Assembly (NCBI RefSeq): GCF_014646135.1
Contig: NZ_BMMW01000004.1
Location: forward strand, 310,001-374,000
Direction of reading: 5' to 3'
Length of the DNA stretch: 64,000 nucleotides
From: Nocardia camponoti
Lineage (GTDB): Bacteria > Actinomycetota > Actinomycetes > Mycobacteriales > Mycobacteriaceae
Of this stretch, positions 24,466 to 32,890 are shown piece after piece. Position 1 is the stretch's first letter, and every line of letters begins with the position of its first letter. The position numbers were made by a program, and so were the translations under genes. Below the pieces are notes generated by a model. That model saw only the letters and a program-made list of their open reading frames with translations. It was not told where the DNA came from and searched no databases.

Positions 24466-25677
24466 ATGTTTCCCGTCGAGCTGCGCGGCACGCGAGCGCA
24501 GACACTCATGTGGGCCAACGAGCACGACATCGAACAGTCCGCGCTGCGCCAACTCCGCAACATCGCCGAGTTGGAGTGGGTGCACGGACTGCGTGTCATG
24601 CCGGACGTCCACCTGGGTAAAGGCGCGACGGTGGGGTCGGTCATCGCGATGCGCGATGCGGTTGCCCCGGCTGCCGTCGGCGTCGACATCGGTTGCGGCA
24701 TGGAAAGCGTGCGAACGAGCCTCACCGCCGCCGACTTGCCCGATAGTCTCCGCTCGCTGCGTTCACGTATCGAAGCGGCGATTCCGGTGGGTTTCAACTC
24801 CCACAAGGAAGCGGTGAACGTCACCGCTCTTCATGCGGGTTCGCATGGGCAGTCCGCGCGCACGAAGGGGTGGGATCGGTTCTGGCGCGAGTTCGGCGAC
24901 CTACATCCGGGTGTTTCATCGTTGGAGTCGAAGGCGCACAAGCAGATCGGCACTCTTGGCAGTGGCAATCATTTTCAGGAACTGTGCCTCGATGAAAACG
25001 ACTCCGTCTGGATCCTGCTGCACTCCGGTTCACGCAATATCGGCAAGGAACTCGCCGAACGACACATGGCCATCGCACGCAAGCTGCCGCACAATCAGTC
25101 GCTGCCCGATCGCGACCTCGCGGTATTCCTCGCTGGCACCTCGGAAATGGCGGCCTACCGGCGTGACCTCACCTGGGCGCAGGAGTACGCGGCGCGCAAT
25201 CGCGCGGTGATGCTCGCGCTTGTGTGCCGTGCCGTGCGTGATGAATTCGCCGGGCTCGACGTGCGTTTCGATGAACCGATCTCGTGCCACCACAACTACG
25301 TGGCCGAGGAAATCATCGACGGCGTGCCGATGCTGGTGACGCGCAAGGGCGCGGTGCGGGCGGGCGCGGGGGAACTCGCGTTGATCCCCGGTTCGATGGG
25401 CACGCGCTCGTATGTCGTTCGCGGCAAAGGCAATCCGGCCTCGTTCCAGTCCGCTTCGCACGGGGCCGGACGGCGGATGAGTCGGTCGGCGGCTAAGAAG
25501 ACCTACACCGTTGCCGACCTCGTCGCCCAAACCGCTGGCGTCGAATCGCGCAAAGATCAGGGCATTGTCGACGAGATTCCGGGTGCTTACAAAGACATCG
25601 ATCAGGTGATCGCGGCCCAGGCTGACCTGGTCGATGTGGTCGCCGTCTTGCGGCAGGTGCTGTGCGTGAAGGGCTGA
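24466..25677 (+). CDS. rtcB: RNA-splicing ligase RtcB
   Basis: Protein of 403 residues. Metal and GTP-binding motifs are intact: VMPDVHLGKGATVGSV, VGVDIGCGMES, IGTLGSGNHFQEL, LLHSGSRNIGKEL, SCHHNYV, and SMGTRSYVVRGKGNPASF followed by SASHGAGRRMSR with the guanylylated histidine. RtcB joins 2',3'-cyclic phosphate and 5'-OH RNA ends, for RNA repair after cleavage by toxins or stress. The start at 24466 follows GAAAGGA at good spacing. No archease activator gene is next to it; recQ follows after 39 bp. Confidence 0.93.
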   Translation: MFPVELRGTRAQTLMWANEHDIEQSALRQLRNIAELEWVHGLRVMPDVHLGKGATVGSVIAMRDAVAPAAVGVDIGCGMESVRTSLTAADLPDSLRSLRSRIEAAIPVGFNSHKEAVNVTALHAGSHGQSARTKGWDRFWREFGDLHPGVSSLESKAHKQIGTLGSGNHFQELCLDENDSVWILLHSGSRNIGKELAERHMAIARKLPHNQSLPDRDLAVFLAGTSEMAAYRRDLTWAQEYAARNRAVMLALVCRAVRDEFAGLDVRFDEPISCHHNYVAEEIIDGVPMLVTRKGAVRAGAGELALIPGSMGTRSYVVRGKGNPASFQSASHGAGRRMSRSAAKKTYTVADLVAQTAGVESRKDQGIVDEIPGAYKDIDQVIAAQADLVDVVAVLRQVLCVKG

Positions 25678-25704
25678 CGAAGCGAACTTGTCGTACCCCG
25701 GTGG

Positions 25705-25710
25705 CACGAT
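25705..25710 (+). promoter_or_regulatory. Possible -10 hexamer of recQ
   Basis: CACGAT lies exactly six bases before the recQ ATG, a weaker version of the TACGAT elements seen elsewhere in the window. Confidence 0.35.
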
Positions 25711-25716
25711 AGCGAC

Positions 25717-27843
25717 ATGCCATCATCGCCGCCGCTCGATGCCCCGCTCGACCTGGCCGCTCCCGACTTGCGGGAGCGTGCCGAGGAGCTGCTACGCGAA
25801 CTCGCGGGCAAGGGCGCCGCGCTGCGCGAAGATCAATGGGCCGCGATCAAGGCGCTCGTTGTTGACCGCAGGCGGGCGCTCGTTGTGCAGCGCACCGGCT
25901 GGGGTAAGTCGGCGGTGTATTTCATCGCCGCGAAGTTGCTGCGGCGTGCTGGGCGCGGGCCAACGGTCATTGTTTCGCCGTTGCTCGCGCTCATGCGCAA
26001 CCAGGTGAGTTCGGCCGAGCGTGCTGGCGTTGTCGCCGCCACGATCAACTCGGGCAACGTCACCGAGTGGGACGAGATTCACGAGCAGGTCGCGAACGGC
26101 GACGTCGACGTGCTGCTCGTCAGCCCCGAACGCCTCAATAACCCGGATTTCCGCGATCAGGTACTCCCCCGGCTCGCCGCCGACGCTGGCCTCGTCGTCA
26201 TTGATGAAGCCCATTGCGTTTCCGACTGGGGTCACGATTTCCGGCCCGATTATCGACGTATCCGCACGCTCATCGCCGACCTAGGCAGCGACGTGCCGGT
26301 GCTAGCCACGACGGCAACCGCGAACGACCGCGTTGTCACCGACGTCGCCGGGCAGATCGGGCACGACACGCTGGTCCTACGCGGGTCGCTCGATCGCGAA
26401 TCGCTGCATCTCAACGTGGTGCGGTTCGACGACGCGGTCGCGCGCACAGCGTGGCTTGGCAGCAAACTCGACGAGCTGCCCGGCTCCGGCATCATCTACT
26501 GCCTCACCGTCGCCGCCGCGAACGACCTTGCCGACGTGCTTTCCTCGCGCGGCCACACTGTCGCCGCGTATACCGGCCAAACCGATCCAGCCGAACGCGA
26601 AGCTCTCGAGGCGGCGCTGCTCAACAACGAGGTCAAAGCGCTCATCGCCACGTCCGCGCTCGGAATGGGTTTCGACAAACCGGATTTAGGTTTCGTCGTC
26701 CACGTCGGCGCGCCTTCGTCGCCGATCGCGTACTACCAACAGGTCGGGCGTGCGGGGCGTGGCACCGATCGCGCGGAAGTGTTGCTGCTGCCCGGTGCCG
26801 AAGACGCGCGGATCTGGAGTTATTTCGCGTCGGTGTCGTTTCCGCGCGAACACCTTGTGCGCGAGGTGCTTTCCGCGCTCGACACCGATCGGGCGATGTC
26901 GACGGCCGCGCTTGAGCCGCTCGTCGACTTGAATCGGTCGCGCCTCGAAATGGTGCTCAAGGTACTCGATGTCGACGGCGCGGTCCGACGCGTGCGCGGC
27001 GGCTGGGTATCGACCGGGCAACCGTGGACTTACGACGCTGACCGCTATGAGCGGCTAGCCGTTGCCCGCGATGCCGAGCAACAGGCGATGCTCGACTATC
27101 AGACGACAACCGACTGTCGAATGACCTTTCTGCGCCGGCAACTCGACGACCCCGGCCTCGCCGGACTGGCTATGAGCGAACTCGACTGCGGCCGTTGCGA
27201 TAACTGCACGGGCGTGCGTCCCGACACCTCCATTTCCGACGAAGCAGTTGCCGCGACGCGCACCCGGATCGCACGGCCAGGACTAGATCTAGCGCCGCGT
27301 AAGCAGTGGCCGACGGGATTGGCGAAAATCGGAATCTCCTTGTCGGGCAAGATCACTCAGGGTGCAGAGGTGGGCCGCGTTGTCGGTCGTCTCACCGATC
27401 TGGGCTGGGGTCAACGCCTGCGCGCGTTGCTCGACGGGCCGGACGCGCCGATTCCTGATGCGGTTTTTGACGCGTGTGTCACGGTGTTACGCGAATGGGA
27501 TTGGCACGAACGTCCCACTTCAGTGCTCGCGCTTGAGTCGCGCACCCACCCCCAACTCGTCGCCAGCATGGCAACGCGGCTCGCCGAAATTGGGCGACTC
27601 ACCAACCTGGGCACGATGCACAACCGACCAGACCGACCGCCGGTGTCAGCGGCCAACTCAGCCCATCGCGTCGCCGGACTAGTCGATTCGTGGGAGGTAC
27701 CCGACCTATCGACCGTCAGCGGCCCCATTCTGCTTGTCGACGCCCTCAGCGATTCGGGCTGGACGATGACCGTCGCCGCCCACACGCTCCGAAAGGCAGG
27801 TGCCGACGCTGTGCTACCCCTAGCCCTTGCAACCCCGACCTAG
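25717..27843 (+). CDS. RecQ-family ATP-dependent DNA helicase
   Basis: Protein of 708 residues. Helicase motifs are ALVVQRTGWGKSAVYFIAAKLL (motif I), VIVSPLLALMRNQV (Ia), LLLVSPERL, VVIDEAHCVSDWGHDFRPDY (II, DEAH plus the RecQ motif 0-like region), ATTATANDRVVTDV (III), IIYCLTVAAA (IV) and YYQQVGRAGRGTDRAEVLLL (VI). A zinc-binding C-terminal part follows (CRMTFLRRQL, LDCGRCDNCTG). The last 200 residues lack a recognisable HRDC domain. RecQ enzymes unwind DNA during recombination and repair. It lies between rtcB and an exported protein in a plus-strand run. Confidence 0.9.
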   Translation: MPSSPPLDAPLDLAAPDLRERAEELLRELAGKGAALREDQWAAIKALVVDRRRALVVQRTGWGKSAVYFIAAKLLRRAGRGPTVIVSPLLALMRNQVSSAERAGVVAATINSGNVTEWDEIHEQVANGDVDVLLVSPERLNNPDFRDQVLPRLAADAGLVVIDEAHCVSDWGHDFRPDYRRIRTLIADLGSDVPVLATTATANDRVVTDVAGQIGHDTLVLRGSLDRESLHLNVVRFDDAVARTAWLGSKLDELPGSGIIYCLTVAAANDLADVLSSRGHTVAAYTGQTDPAEREALEAALLNNEVKALIATSALGMGFDKPDLGFVVHVGAPSSPIAYYQQVGRAGRGTDRAEVLLLPGAEDARIWSYFASVSFPREHLVREVLSALDTDRAMSTAALEPLVDLNRSRLEMVLKVLDVDGAVRRVRGGWVSTGQPWTYDADRYERLAVARDAEQQAMLDYQTTTDCRMTFLRRQLDDPGLAGLAMSELDCGRCDNCTGVRPDTSISDEAVAATRTRIARPGLDLAPRKQWPTGLAKIGISLSGKITQGAEVGRVVGRLTDLGWGQRLRALLDGPDAPIPDAVFDACVTVLREWDWHERPTSVLALESRTHPQLVASMATRLAEIGRLTNLGTMHNRPDRPPVSAANSAHRVAGLVDSWEVPDLSTVSGPILLVDALSDSGWTMTVAAHTLRKAGADAVLPLALATPT

Positions 27844-27948
27844 GTTTGCCGGGAATATCGGATTTGCCCGGGCGCTCCGCTTTTGCGAACGGCACGACAC
27901 GCCGCGCGCTTTGCCGGACCCGCGACTCAGTGATGTTTCAATGCGGCT

Positions 27949-28344
27949 ATGACCGCTATGACCTCTTCGATAGCTCGAACCGTGATGGCCGTTGCTGTGG
28001 GCTGCGCGGCCGGTTTTAGTCTCTTCGCCGCCCCCGCTAACGCGAGCAATGCCAATCCGCTCGACTGCGCTGGTGTGCCCGGTGCCCAGGCCGCCGCCGA
28101 TCGCGAAAGCGCCCATCGCGGCATCGCGATCACTCCGCTGTGCTTTAGCGGGGGCCTCTACAGCGACATTCACGCGGGGATCCCGCTCGCGGTGTTCAAC
28201 CCGTTGACCATGCCGGGCACCAACTCGGTGTGCGTTGCCGAACGCGAAACCGTGGAAGCCGCGGCGAAGTTCGAATGGACCGAACGGGTGCACGTGGTTC
28301 CGATGTGTATTCAGAACCGGGCGTTTGGCGTTTACGAACTCTAA
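27949..28344 (+). CDS. Small exported protein of unknown function
   Basis: Protein of 131 residues with a clear Sec signal peptide: a short N-region, a hydrophobic core (TVMAVAVGCAAGFSLFA), and a likely cleavage after APANA at about residue 32. The mature part, about 99 residues, contains four cysteines (LDCAG, TPLCFSG, NSVCVAE, VPMCIQN) that could form two disulfides. No family is recognised. It stands alone, followed by a hairpin, and has no clear functional link to recQ or the polymerase-domain gene. Confidence 0.75.
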   Translation: MTAMTSSIARTVMAVAVGCAAGFSLFAAPANASNANPLDCAGVPGAQAAADRESAHRGIAITPLCFSGGLYSDIHAGIPLAVFNPLTMPGTNSVCVAERETVEAAAKFEWTERVHVVPMCIQNRAFGVYEL

Positions 28345-28352
28345 AAATCGGT

Positions 28353-28380
28353 GCGGCGGTGCCCTCAGCAGCGCCGCCGC
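28353..28380 (+). terminator. Hairpin after the exported-protein gene
   Basis: A 10-bp stem (28353-28362 with 28371-28380, one G-T type pair) with an 8-nt loop lies 8 bp after the stop. It lacks a T tract. Confidence 0.45.
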
Positions 28381-28396
28381 TCGCCTGCCTTGCGAC

Positions 28397-28402
28397 TATC
28401 GT
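28397..28402 (+). promoter_or_regulatory. -10 hexamer of the polymerase-domain gene
   Basis: TATCGT lies seven bases before the GTG at 28410 and supports a leaderless start there. Confidence 0.45.
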
Positions 28403-28409
28403 TGCTCAC

Positions 28410-29366
28410 GTGGCTCCCGCAGCAGCGCCCGCGATCGAAGTGCCGGTCGGTGAACACACCGTACGGGTGACCAATCCCGACCGGGTGTATTTTCCTGAGC
28501 TCGGGGCAACCAAGCTCGACGTCGTCCAGTACTACCTGAGCGTCGGCGACGGGATCGTCAACGCGCTGCGGGACCGCCCGTGCATGCTGCATCGCTTTCC
28601 CAAAGGTTTGCCCGGCGGGAAAGTGCATCAAAAACGGCTGCCCGCAGGCGCGCCGGATTGGATTTCGACAGTGCGCGTGCATTTTCCCCGCTACGGCCGC
28701 CACGCCGACGAGTTGCGCGTGCAAGAACTCGCGCAGGTGGCGTGGGCCGCGCAGATGTCGACCATCGAATTTCATCCGTGGAACTCGCGAGCGGCCGACA
28801 CTGAGTCGCCTGATGAGTGGCGCATCGACCTCGACCCCATGCCCGATTGTCCGTGGTCACGAGTGCAGCGAGTGGCCGGTGTCGTCGAGGAAACGCTCGC
28901 GGATTTCGGTGCGACCGGGTGGCCGAAAACCTCCGGCGGTAGCGGGCTCCACGTTTATGTGCGGATCGCGCCCGAGCATGGTTTCGCCGACGTGCGTCGC
29001 GCCGCACTTGCTTTCGCGCAAGAAGTCGAACGTCGGGCACCTGAGGACGTGACAACGCAGTGGTGGCGACGCGACCGCGACCCCGCGAAACTGTTCATCG
29101 ACTACAACCAAAACGCGCGCGACCACACCATTGCCGCCGCGTATTCGCTGCGCGGCGTGCCGGAAGCAACGGTTTCGACCCCGCTGACCTGGGCCGAAAT
29201 CGGCGACGCGCACCCACTCGATTTCACCATCAACACCGTTCCTGCCCGCTTCGCTGAACTCGGCGACCTGCACGCTGGCATCGACGAAGCAATTTTCGAT
29301 ATCGCACCCTTGCTCGAACTTGCCGACCGACATGGCGTCGAACCCGTCGACTTGGACGAGCAGTAA
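28410..29366 (+). CDS. LigD-type primase-polymerase domain protein
   Basis: Protein of 318 residues corresponding to the stand-alone polymerase domain of bacterial LigD, as in mycobacterial PolD1/PolD2 proteins. Motifs: VRVTNPDRVYFPELGATKLDVVQYY, EWRIDLDPMP with the catalytic DxD, KTSGGSGLHVYVRI, and LFIDYNQNARDHTIAAAYSLRG. It would add nucleotides or ribonucleotides in gap filling or break repair. No ligase or nuclease module is fused to it and ku is not in the window. The GTG at 28410 gives the usual family N-terminus; the longer frame reads through the previous gene's 3' end in another frame. Confidence 0.87.
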   Translation: MAPAAAPAIEVPVGEHTVRVTNPDRVYFPELGATKLDVVQYYLSVGDGIVNALRDRPCMLHRFPKGLPGGKVHQKRLPAGAPDWISTVRVHFPRYGRHADELRVQELAQVAWAAQMSTIEFHPWNSRAADTESPDEWRIDLDPMPDCPWSRVQRVAGVVEETLADFGATGWPKTSGGSGLHVYVRIAPEHGFADVRRAALAFAQEVERRAPEDVTTQWWRRDRDPAKLFIDYNQNARDHTIAAAYSLRGVPEATVSTPLTWAEIGDAHPLDFTINTVPARFAELGDLHAGIDEAIFDIAPLLELADRHGVEPVDLDEQ

Positions 29367-29378
29367 GGAGATTCGTTC

Positions 29379-30329
29379 GTGCCATCTTCGGTCACCACCA
29401 TCGCGATCGGCCCCGACCCAACCGCGCCGAAGTTGTTGGAAAAAGCCATCGCCGACGCGGGCGCGCGTCTCGGCGACATGGCCGAAGCGGACGCGCTTAT
29501 CTGGACGGGTCGGCCCGACGCGTTCCCCGCTGAGCTGCCCGCTTCCGTGCGATGGGTCCAGCTTCCGGCCGCCGGTGTCGAGGATTTTTTCGCGGCTGAT
29601 GTTTTCGGTCAGCATCCCGGGGTCGAATTCACTTCGGCGGCAGGGGCGTTTTCGGCGAGCGTCGCTGAACACGCGCTGATGATGTTGCTCGCTGGCGTGC
29701 GTTATTTGCCCGAACAATTGCGTGCGCGGTCGTGGCAGCAGGCTGAGTTTTTTCCGCACGTTGGTTCGTTGCGGGGCAAAACCGTCACGATTGTCGGCGC
29801 GGGTGGGATTGGGCGAGCGCTGATTCCGATGCTCGCGCCGCTTGGCGCGCATGTGATCGCGGTGAATCGGTCGGGGCGGACGGTGCGCGGGCCGGGCATT
29901 CCCGCCGACGTCGAAACCGTGCCCGCCGACCAGTTAGGCAAGGTGTGGTCGCATACCGACCACGTTGTCGTCGCCGCGCCCGCGACAGCGGCGACCCGGC
30001 ACCTCATCGGGGCTGACGAACTCGCGCGACTTAAGCCGTCGTCATGGGTGATCAACGTAGCGCGCGGCAGCCTGATCGACACTGACGCCCTGGTCACCGC
30101 CCTGAACGACGGGGTCATCGGTGGTGCTGGCCTCGACGTGACCGACCCCGAACCGCTGCCCGATGGGCATCCGCTGTGGGAGTTGCCGAACGCGATCATC
30201 ACGCCGCACGACTCCAATCCCCCGCAGCTGCGACTTGCCGCGTTCGCCGACCATGTCGGAGCTAACGCGCGGAAGTTTGTCGCGGGTGAAGCGCTCAACG
30301 CGGTGATCGATCCGACCATCGGGTACTGA
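29379..30329 (+). CDS. D-isomer-specific 2-hydroxyacid dehydrogenase
   Basis: Protein of 316 residues starting at GTG 29379, with AAGGAG at 29365-29370 as ribosome binding site overlapping the previous stop. It has the NAD-binding loop VTIVGAGGIGRAL, the catalytic arginine in INVARGSLIDTDAL, the glutamate in LDVTDPEPLPDGHPLW, and the histidine in IITPHDSNPP. Family members reduce 2-keto acids to D-2-hydroxyacids. The exact substrate, such as glyoxylate, hydroxypyruvate or a longer keto acid, cannot be told from sequence. It is 12 bp after the polymerase-domain gene, so probably in the same transcript. Confidence 0.88.
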   Translation: MPSSVTTIAIGPDPTAPKLLEKAIADAGARLGDMAEADALIWTGRPDAFPAELPASVRWVQLPAAGVEDFFAADVFGQHPGVEFTSAAGAFSASVAEHALMMLLAGVRYLPEQLRARSWQQAEFFPHVGSLRGKTVTIVGAGGIGRALIPMLAPLGAHVIAVNRSGRTVRGPGIPADVETVPADQLGKVWSHTDHVVVAAPATAATRHLIGADELARLKPSSWVINVARGSLIDTDALVTALNDGVIGGAGLDVTDPEPLPDGHPLWELPNAIITPHDSNPPQLRLAAFADHVGANARKFVAGEALNAVIDPTIGY

Positions 30330-30412
30330 CTCGCTGCCCGAAATGCCATGCCCGAATCAGACAATGCGGGTTACGCTGGCCTCGTCCTGGTTCGGTAAGG
30401 ATGGGATCGGCA

Positions 30413-31138
30413 ATGGCATGGACGTTTTCGGCGGACGAATTCGCGCAGCTCTGGCGGGAATCGGGCCACGACCGCCTGCCCTTTCCGATTCGCGTGCTTG
30501 AGTCGCCACACACCGAGGACGAGGCGAGTCGGCTATATGAGAACTTCGACGATCGACTACTCAACGACCCCGACCTAGCCGCCTGCCTGCGTATTCTCGC
30601 CGCGCCGCATGCGCGGATGGTGCTGGTTGGCGGTGGGCATACGCCGGGGACTGAGGTGCGACTACTCGCGTGCACGGTGTTCGACCGGGCCGTTTTGGTG
30701 ACGCAGGAAGCTGGCACTCGGCCGGATTATGGTGGGCGCGTTCAGCTTTCGATCGGACATAGCGCTGGGATCGGAGTGCGCGTCGCTGGCTGCCTGCCGC
30801 CGACGCCACCTGGTCGCGAACCCGCGCGCGAAGCCTACGCCGACGCGGTGCGCGACGAAGAAACCGTGCTCGCCGCGCATCCTGCCGTGCCGCGCATTCA
30901 GCGACTGCTGCGCCGAACGCACACCGCGGAAGGCCACATTCGAATTGAGACCGGACTCGACTCGCCGGTCGCACAGCCAGCGGTGCATTACAGCTGGATC
31001 GACGTGGCAGGCGACGGGCGCTACCTGCTGCGCGCGGGCGAGACAGTGCATGTTGTGCCGACGTCGACGAGTCAGCTTGCCGCTCAACTTCAACGCAAAC
31101 TCGCGCCCGCGCACAGGTCACATCGACGATCTGGTTAA
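30413..31138 (+). CDS. EspG-family type VII secretion chaperone
   Basis: Protein of 241 residues from ATG 30413 (MAWTFSADEFAQLWRESGHDRLPFPIRVLE), with an in-frame alternative at 30401. AAGG about 12 bases upstream favours 30413. The opening WxF--DEF--LW and the later PDLAACLRILAAPHARMVLVGG are characteristic of EspG proteins, cytosolic chaperones that bind PE-PPE pairs and keep them soluble until ESX export. The next two genes encode a PE-like and a PPE-like substrate, exactly the pair such a chaperone would serve. The ESX membrane machinery is not in the window, so export must depend on a system elsewhere. Confidence 0.85.
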   Translation: MAWTFSADEFAQLWRESGHDRLPFPIRVLESPHTEDEASRLYENFDDRLLNDPDLAACLRILAAPHARMVLVGGGHTPGTEVRLLACTVFDRAVLVTQEAGTRPDYGGRVQLSIGHSAGIGVRVAGCLPPTPPGREPAREAYADAVRDEETVLAAHPAVPRIQRLLRRTHTAEGHIRIETGLDSPVAQPAVHYSWIDVAGDGRYLLRAGETVHVVPTSTSQLAAQLQRKLAPAHRSHRRSG

Positions 31139-31161
31139 CCGATTTTCGAAGGGGGTATGTG

Positions 31162-31527
31162 ATGTCGATCGAAAGTAGTACAGCCGAGATCGCCCGGTTC
31201 CGCACTGCGGCAACGGCCGGTTCGGTGCGCTTCGACGCCGACGCCGCGCGGCAATGCGCGCAGCTTTACCAAGACCAAGCCGATCGGCTGATCCAGTTGA
31301 AATCGCGTCTCGAATATGCCGCTGACGCGGGCGGATTCGGTGGTTTTGTTTCCGCTGACCAACTGCGCGATGGGTTCGCCAATAAAGCACGTGATGCCGC
31401 CGAACTGCTCGATCGCTACGTCGAGGCGGCTTATCGGCTCAAAGAAGCATTCCTGTTGAGCGCTGGACTGTACGAGGAAGCCGACGCGGCTGGCGCTGCG
31501 GCGATGCGGACGGCGGTACAGGTATGA
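31162..31527 (+). CDS. PE-like ESX substrate with a YxxxD secretion signal
   Basis: Protein of 121 residues, helical with a Gly-rich turn (ADAGGFGGFVSADQL, about 55-68). The C-terminal helix ends with GLYEEADAA, so Tyr104 and Asp108 form the YxxxD/E type VII secretion motif; a second candidate is Tyr91-Glu95. A strong GGGGG ribosome binding site precedes the ATG at 31162. It overlaps the next gene by 4 bp (ATGA). It is not a classical PE protein by sequence, but length, helix-turn-helix layout, signal and neighbours all suggest it is the signal-bearing partner of the PPE-like protein. Confidence 0.75.
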   Translation: MSIESSTAEIARFRTAATAGSVRFDADAARQCAQLYQDQADRLIQLKSRLEYAADAGGFGGFVSADQLRDGFANKARDAAELLDRYVEAAYRLKEAFLLSAGLYEEADAAGAAAMRTAVQV

Positions 31528-32588
31528 GCGGCGTTGATCCCGCTTACATTTCGGCGATGGAGCATTTCGAATCCATGCCGCACGAACAGATTTATCAGCG
31601 TGCACAGCGTATTGACGCGGCCGCGATTCTGGGCAGCTCGTTTGCGTGGTTGGAAGTGGCTGCGGGCGTGAGTAGTTCGGCGCCAACGGCGCAAAAAGGC
31701 GCTGCGCAGGTGATTGACGAGGCGGGCTGGTCGGGCGCTGCCGCCGACGCCGCAGCGGCGAGCATGCGAGTTTTCGCCGATTCCGTTGACGATTTGGCCG
31801 CTGTTTGCGCGGAAGTTGGCGCGCGACTGGGCGGTGTTGCCGCGGCGGCGGAAGCCGTGAAGATCGCGGTGGTGCCACCGGGTGATTCGGGGCCGATCGG
31901 CACAATCGCGCGAATCCTTGAGGCGGCCAAGGTGATTGACGCGCAGATGGCGGCGGAGGCATTGCGGCAGGAAGCACTGCTGGCGATGAATATGATTTAT
32001 AAGCCTGCGTATGGGTTGGCGGGGACGAATGTGCCTGGGCTGCCTGAGGTTTCGGTGGGGAGTGGTGCGGGGGTGCCAGATTCGGGCGCGAAGCCCACCG
32101 ATCACGATGCGCCGAGCGCGCTTGCTGATGTACCGAAACCCGTGGAGCCGCTTGGCAATCCTGGTGCGGCGGACCTGCCCCCATCAGCGACCGCGCCGCC
32201 CGCCCCTGGGTCGTCCGTGCCGCCTGACACTGGTGGGGAGTCCGCGCCTCCGACGGCAGGACAGCCGGTCGCGCCACCCGCTAGTGGGGTGTCTCCCACG
32301 ACAGGCCCACCGGTCCCGCCGCAGCCCGTTCCGTCAGCGGATCCGCCGGTGCCAAACAATCCGGGAGCGCCCGTGCAGCCAACTGCACCACCGCCCGCAC
32401 CGTCGTCGGGAGAACCGGTCGAACCTCCTGCGCCCGGTCCTGCGGCACCACAGCCGCCCGGCGCTGGAGCCCTCACCGACCCGGGCGGTCAACCCGGCGT
32501 GACGGGGCCCATTCCTGACGCGCCGAAACCACCTGCCCAGGCACCAACCGGGCTGGACCAGCCGGGGGTGATCGGGCCGGCTCGATGA
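31524..32588 (+). CDS. PPE/WXG-like ESX substrate with Pro-rich C-terminus
   Basis: Protein of 354 residues. The first about 180 residues are helical and contain a WSG turn (Trp69-Gly71, EAGWSGAAADAAAASM) between long helices, the fold of PPE/WXG100-type substrates. The remaining about 170 residues are almost entirely Pro, Ala, Gly, Ser and Val (for example VPPDTGGESAPPTAGQP), a flexible surface-type tail. There is no signal peptide. The ATG overlaps the PE-like gene, fixing stoichiometric expression. The role outside the cell is unknown. Confidence 0.75.
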   Translation: MSGVDPAYISAMEHFESMPHEQIYQRAQRIDAAAILGSSFAWLEVAAGVSSSAPTAQKGAAQVIDEAGWSGAAADAAAASMRVFADSVDDLAAVCAEVGARLGGVAAAAEAVKIAVVPPGDSGPIGTIARILEAAKVIDAQMAAEALRQEALLAMNMIYKPAYGLAGTNVPGLPEVSVGSGAGVPDSGAKPTDHDAPSALADVPKPVEPLGNPGAADLPPSATAPPAPGSSVPPDTGGESAPPTAGQPVAPPASGVSPTTGPPVPPQPVPSADPPVPNNPGAPVQPTAPPPAPSSGEPVEPPAPGPAAPQPPGAGALTDPGGQPGVTGPIPDAPKPPAQAPTGLDQPGVIGPAR

Positions 32589-32750
32589 GCGGCGTGTGAT
32601 GTGCGCTAAGTGGTGCTTGCTTCGGGAGCAGGGCCCGCGCGGTGAGTTTGAGGTAGATGGGACGTCGTGGTGTGGGTTGGGTCTCTCATCAGGGCACCAG
32701 TTAGAAGAAAGTGCACGTCAACTGTGTTTTTGGCGCGCTGGCGCGCGCGT

Positions 32751-32840
32751 GTCGCGGCCCTGAGGTCCGTCCGTTCAGGCACCGTTGCTTGCTCCTTCGT
32801 CGCCTACGCAACGGCACCTGAACGGACGGACGGCCGCGAC
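32751..32840. repeat. Long imperfect inverted repeat (about 33 bp paired)
   Basis: Outer arms 32751-32759 and 32832-32840 pair perfectly. Inner arms 32765-32788 and 32808-32831 pair at 22 of 24 positions around a 19-nt loop. The arms contain GTCCGTCCGTTCAGG and its complement. The size and perfection exceed those of the ordinary terminators in this window. Confidence 0.75.
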
Positions 32841-32857
32841 CGGCCCCTTCGGGGCCG
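32841..32857. terminator. Short GC-rich hairpin, possible terminator
   Basis: A 7-bp perfect stem (32841-32847 with 32851-32857) closes a TTC loop. It lies directly after the long hairpin and before the tandem repeats; there is no T tract. Confidence 0.4.
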
Positions 32858-32890
32858 CCGCTCCTCAAGGTCGCGGGTGCGGGGCTGAGT

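Larger units (their letters stand above)
32589..32890. other. Intergenic region with a long imperfect hairpin
   Basis: No gene is visible. The first 160 bp are unremarkable. At 32751-32840 a 9-bp outer stem, a 5-nt bulge and a 24-bp inner stem (two mismatches) form one long hairpin, immediately followed by a 7-bp GC hairpin at 32841-32857. Together they could end transcription of the espG cluster or form a structured RNA. Confidence 0.6.
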
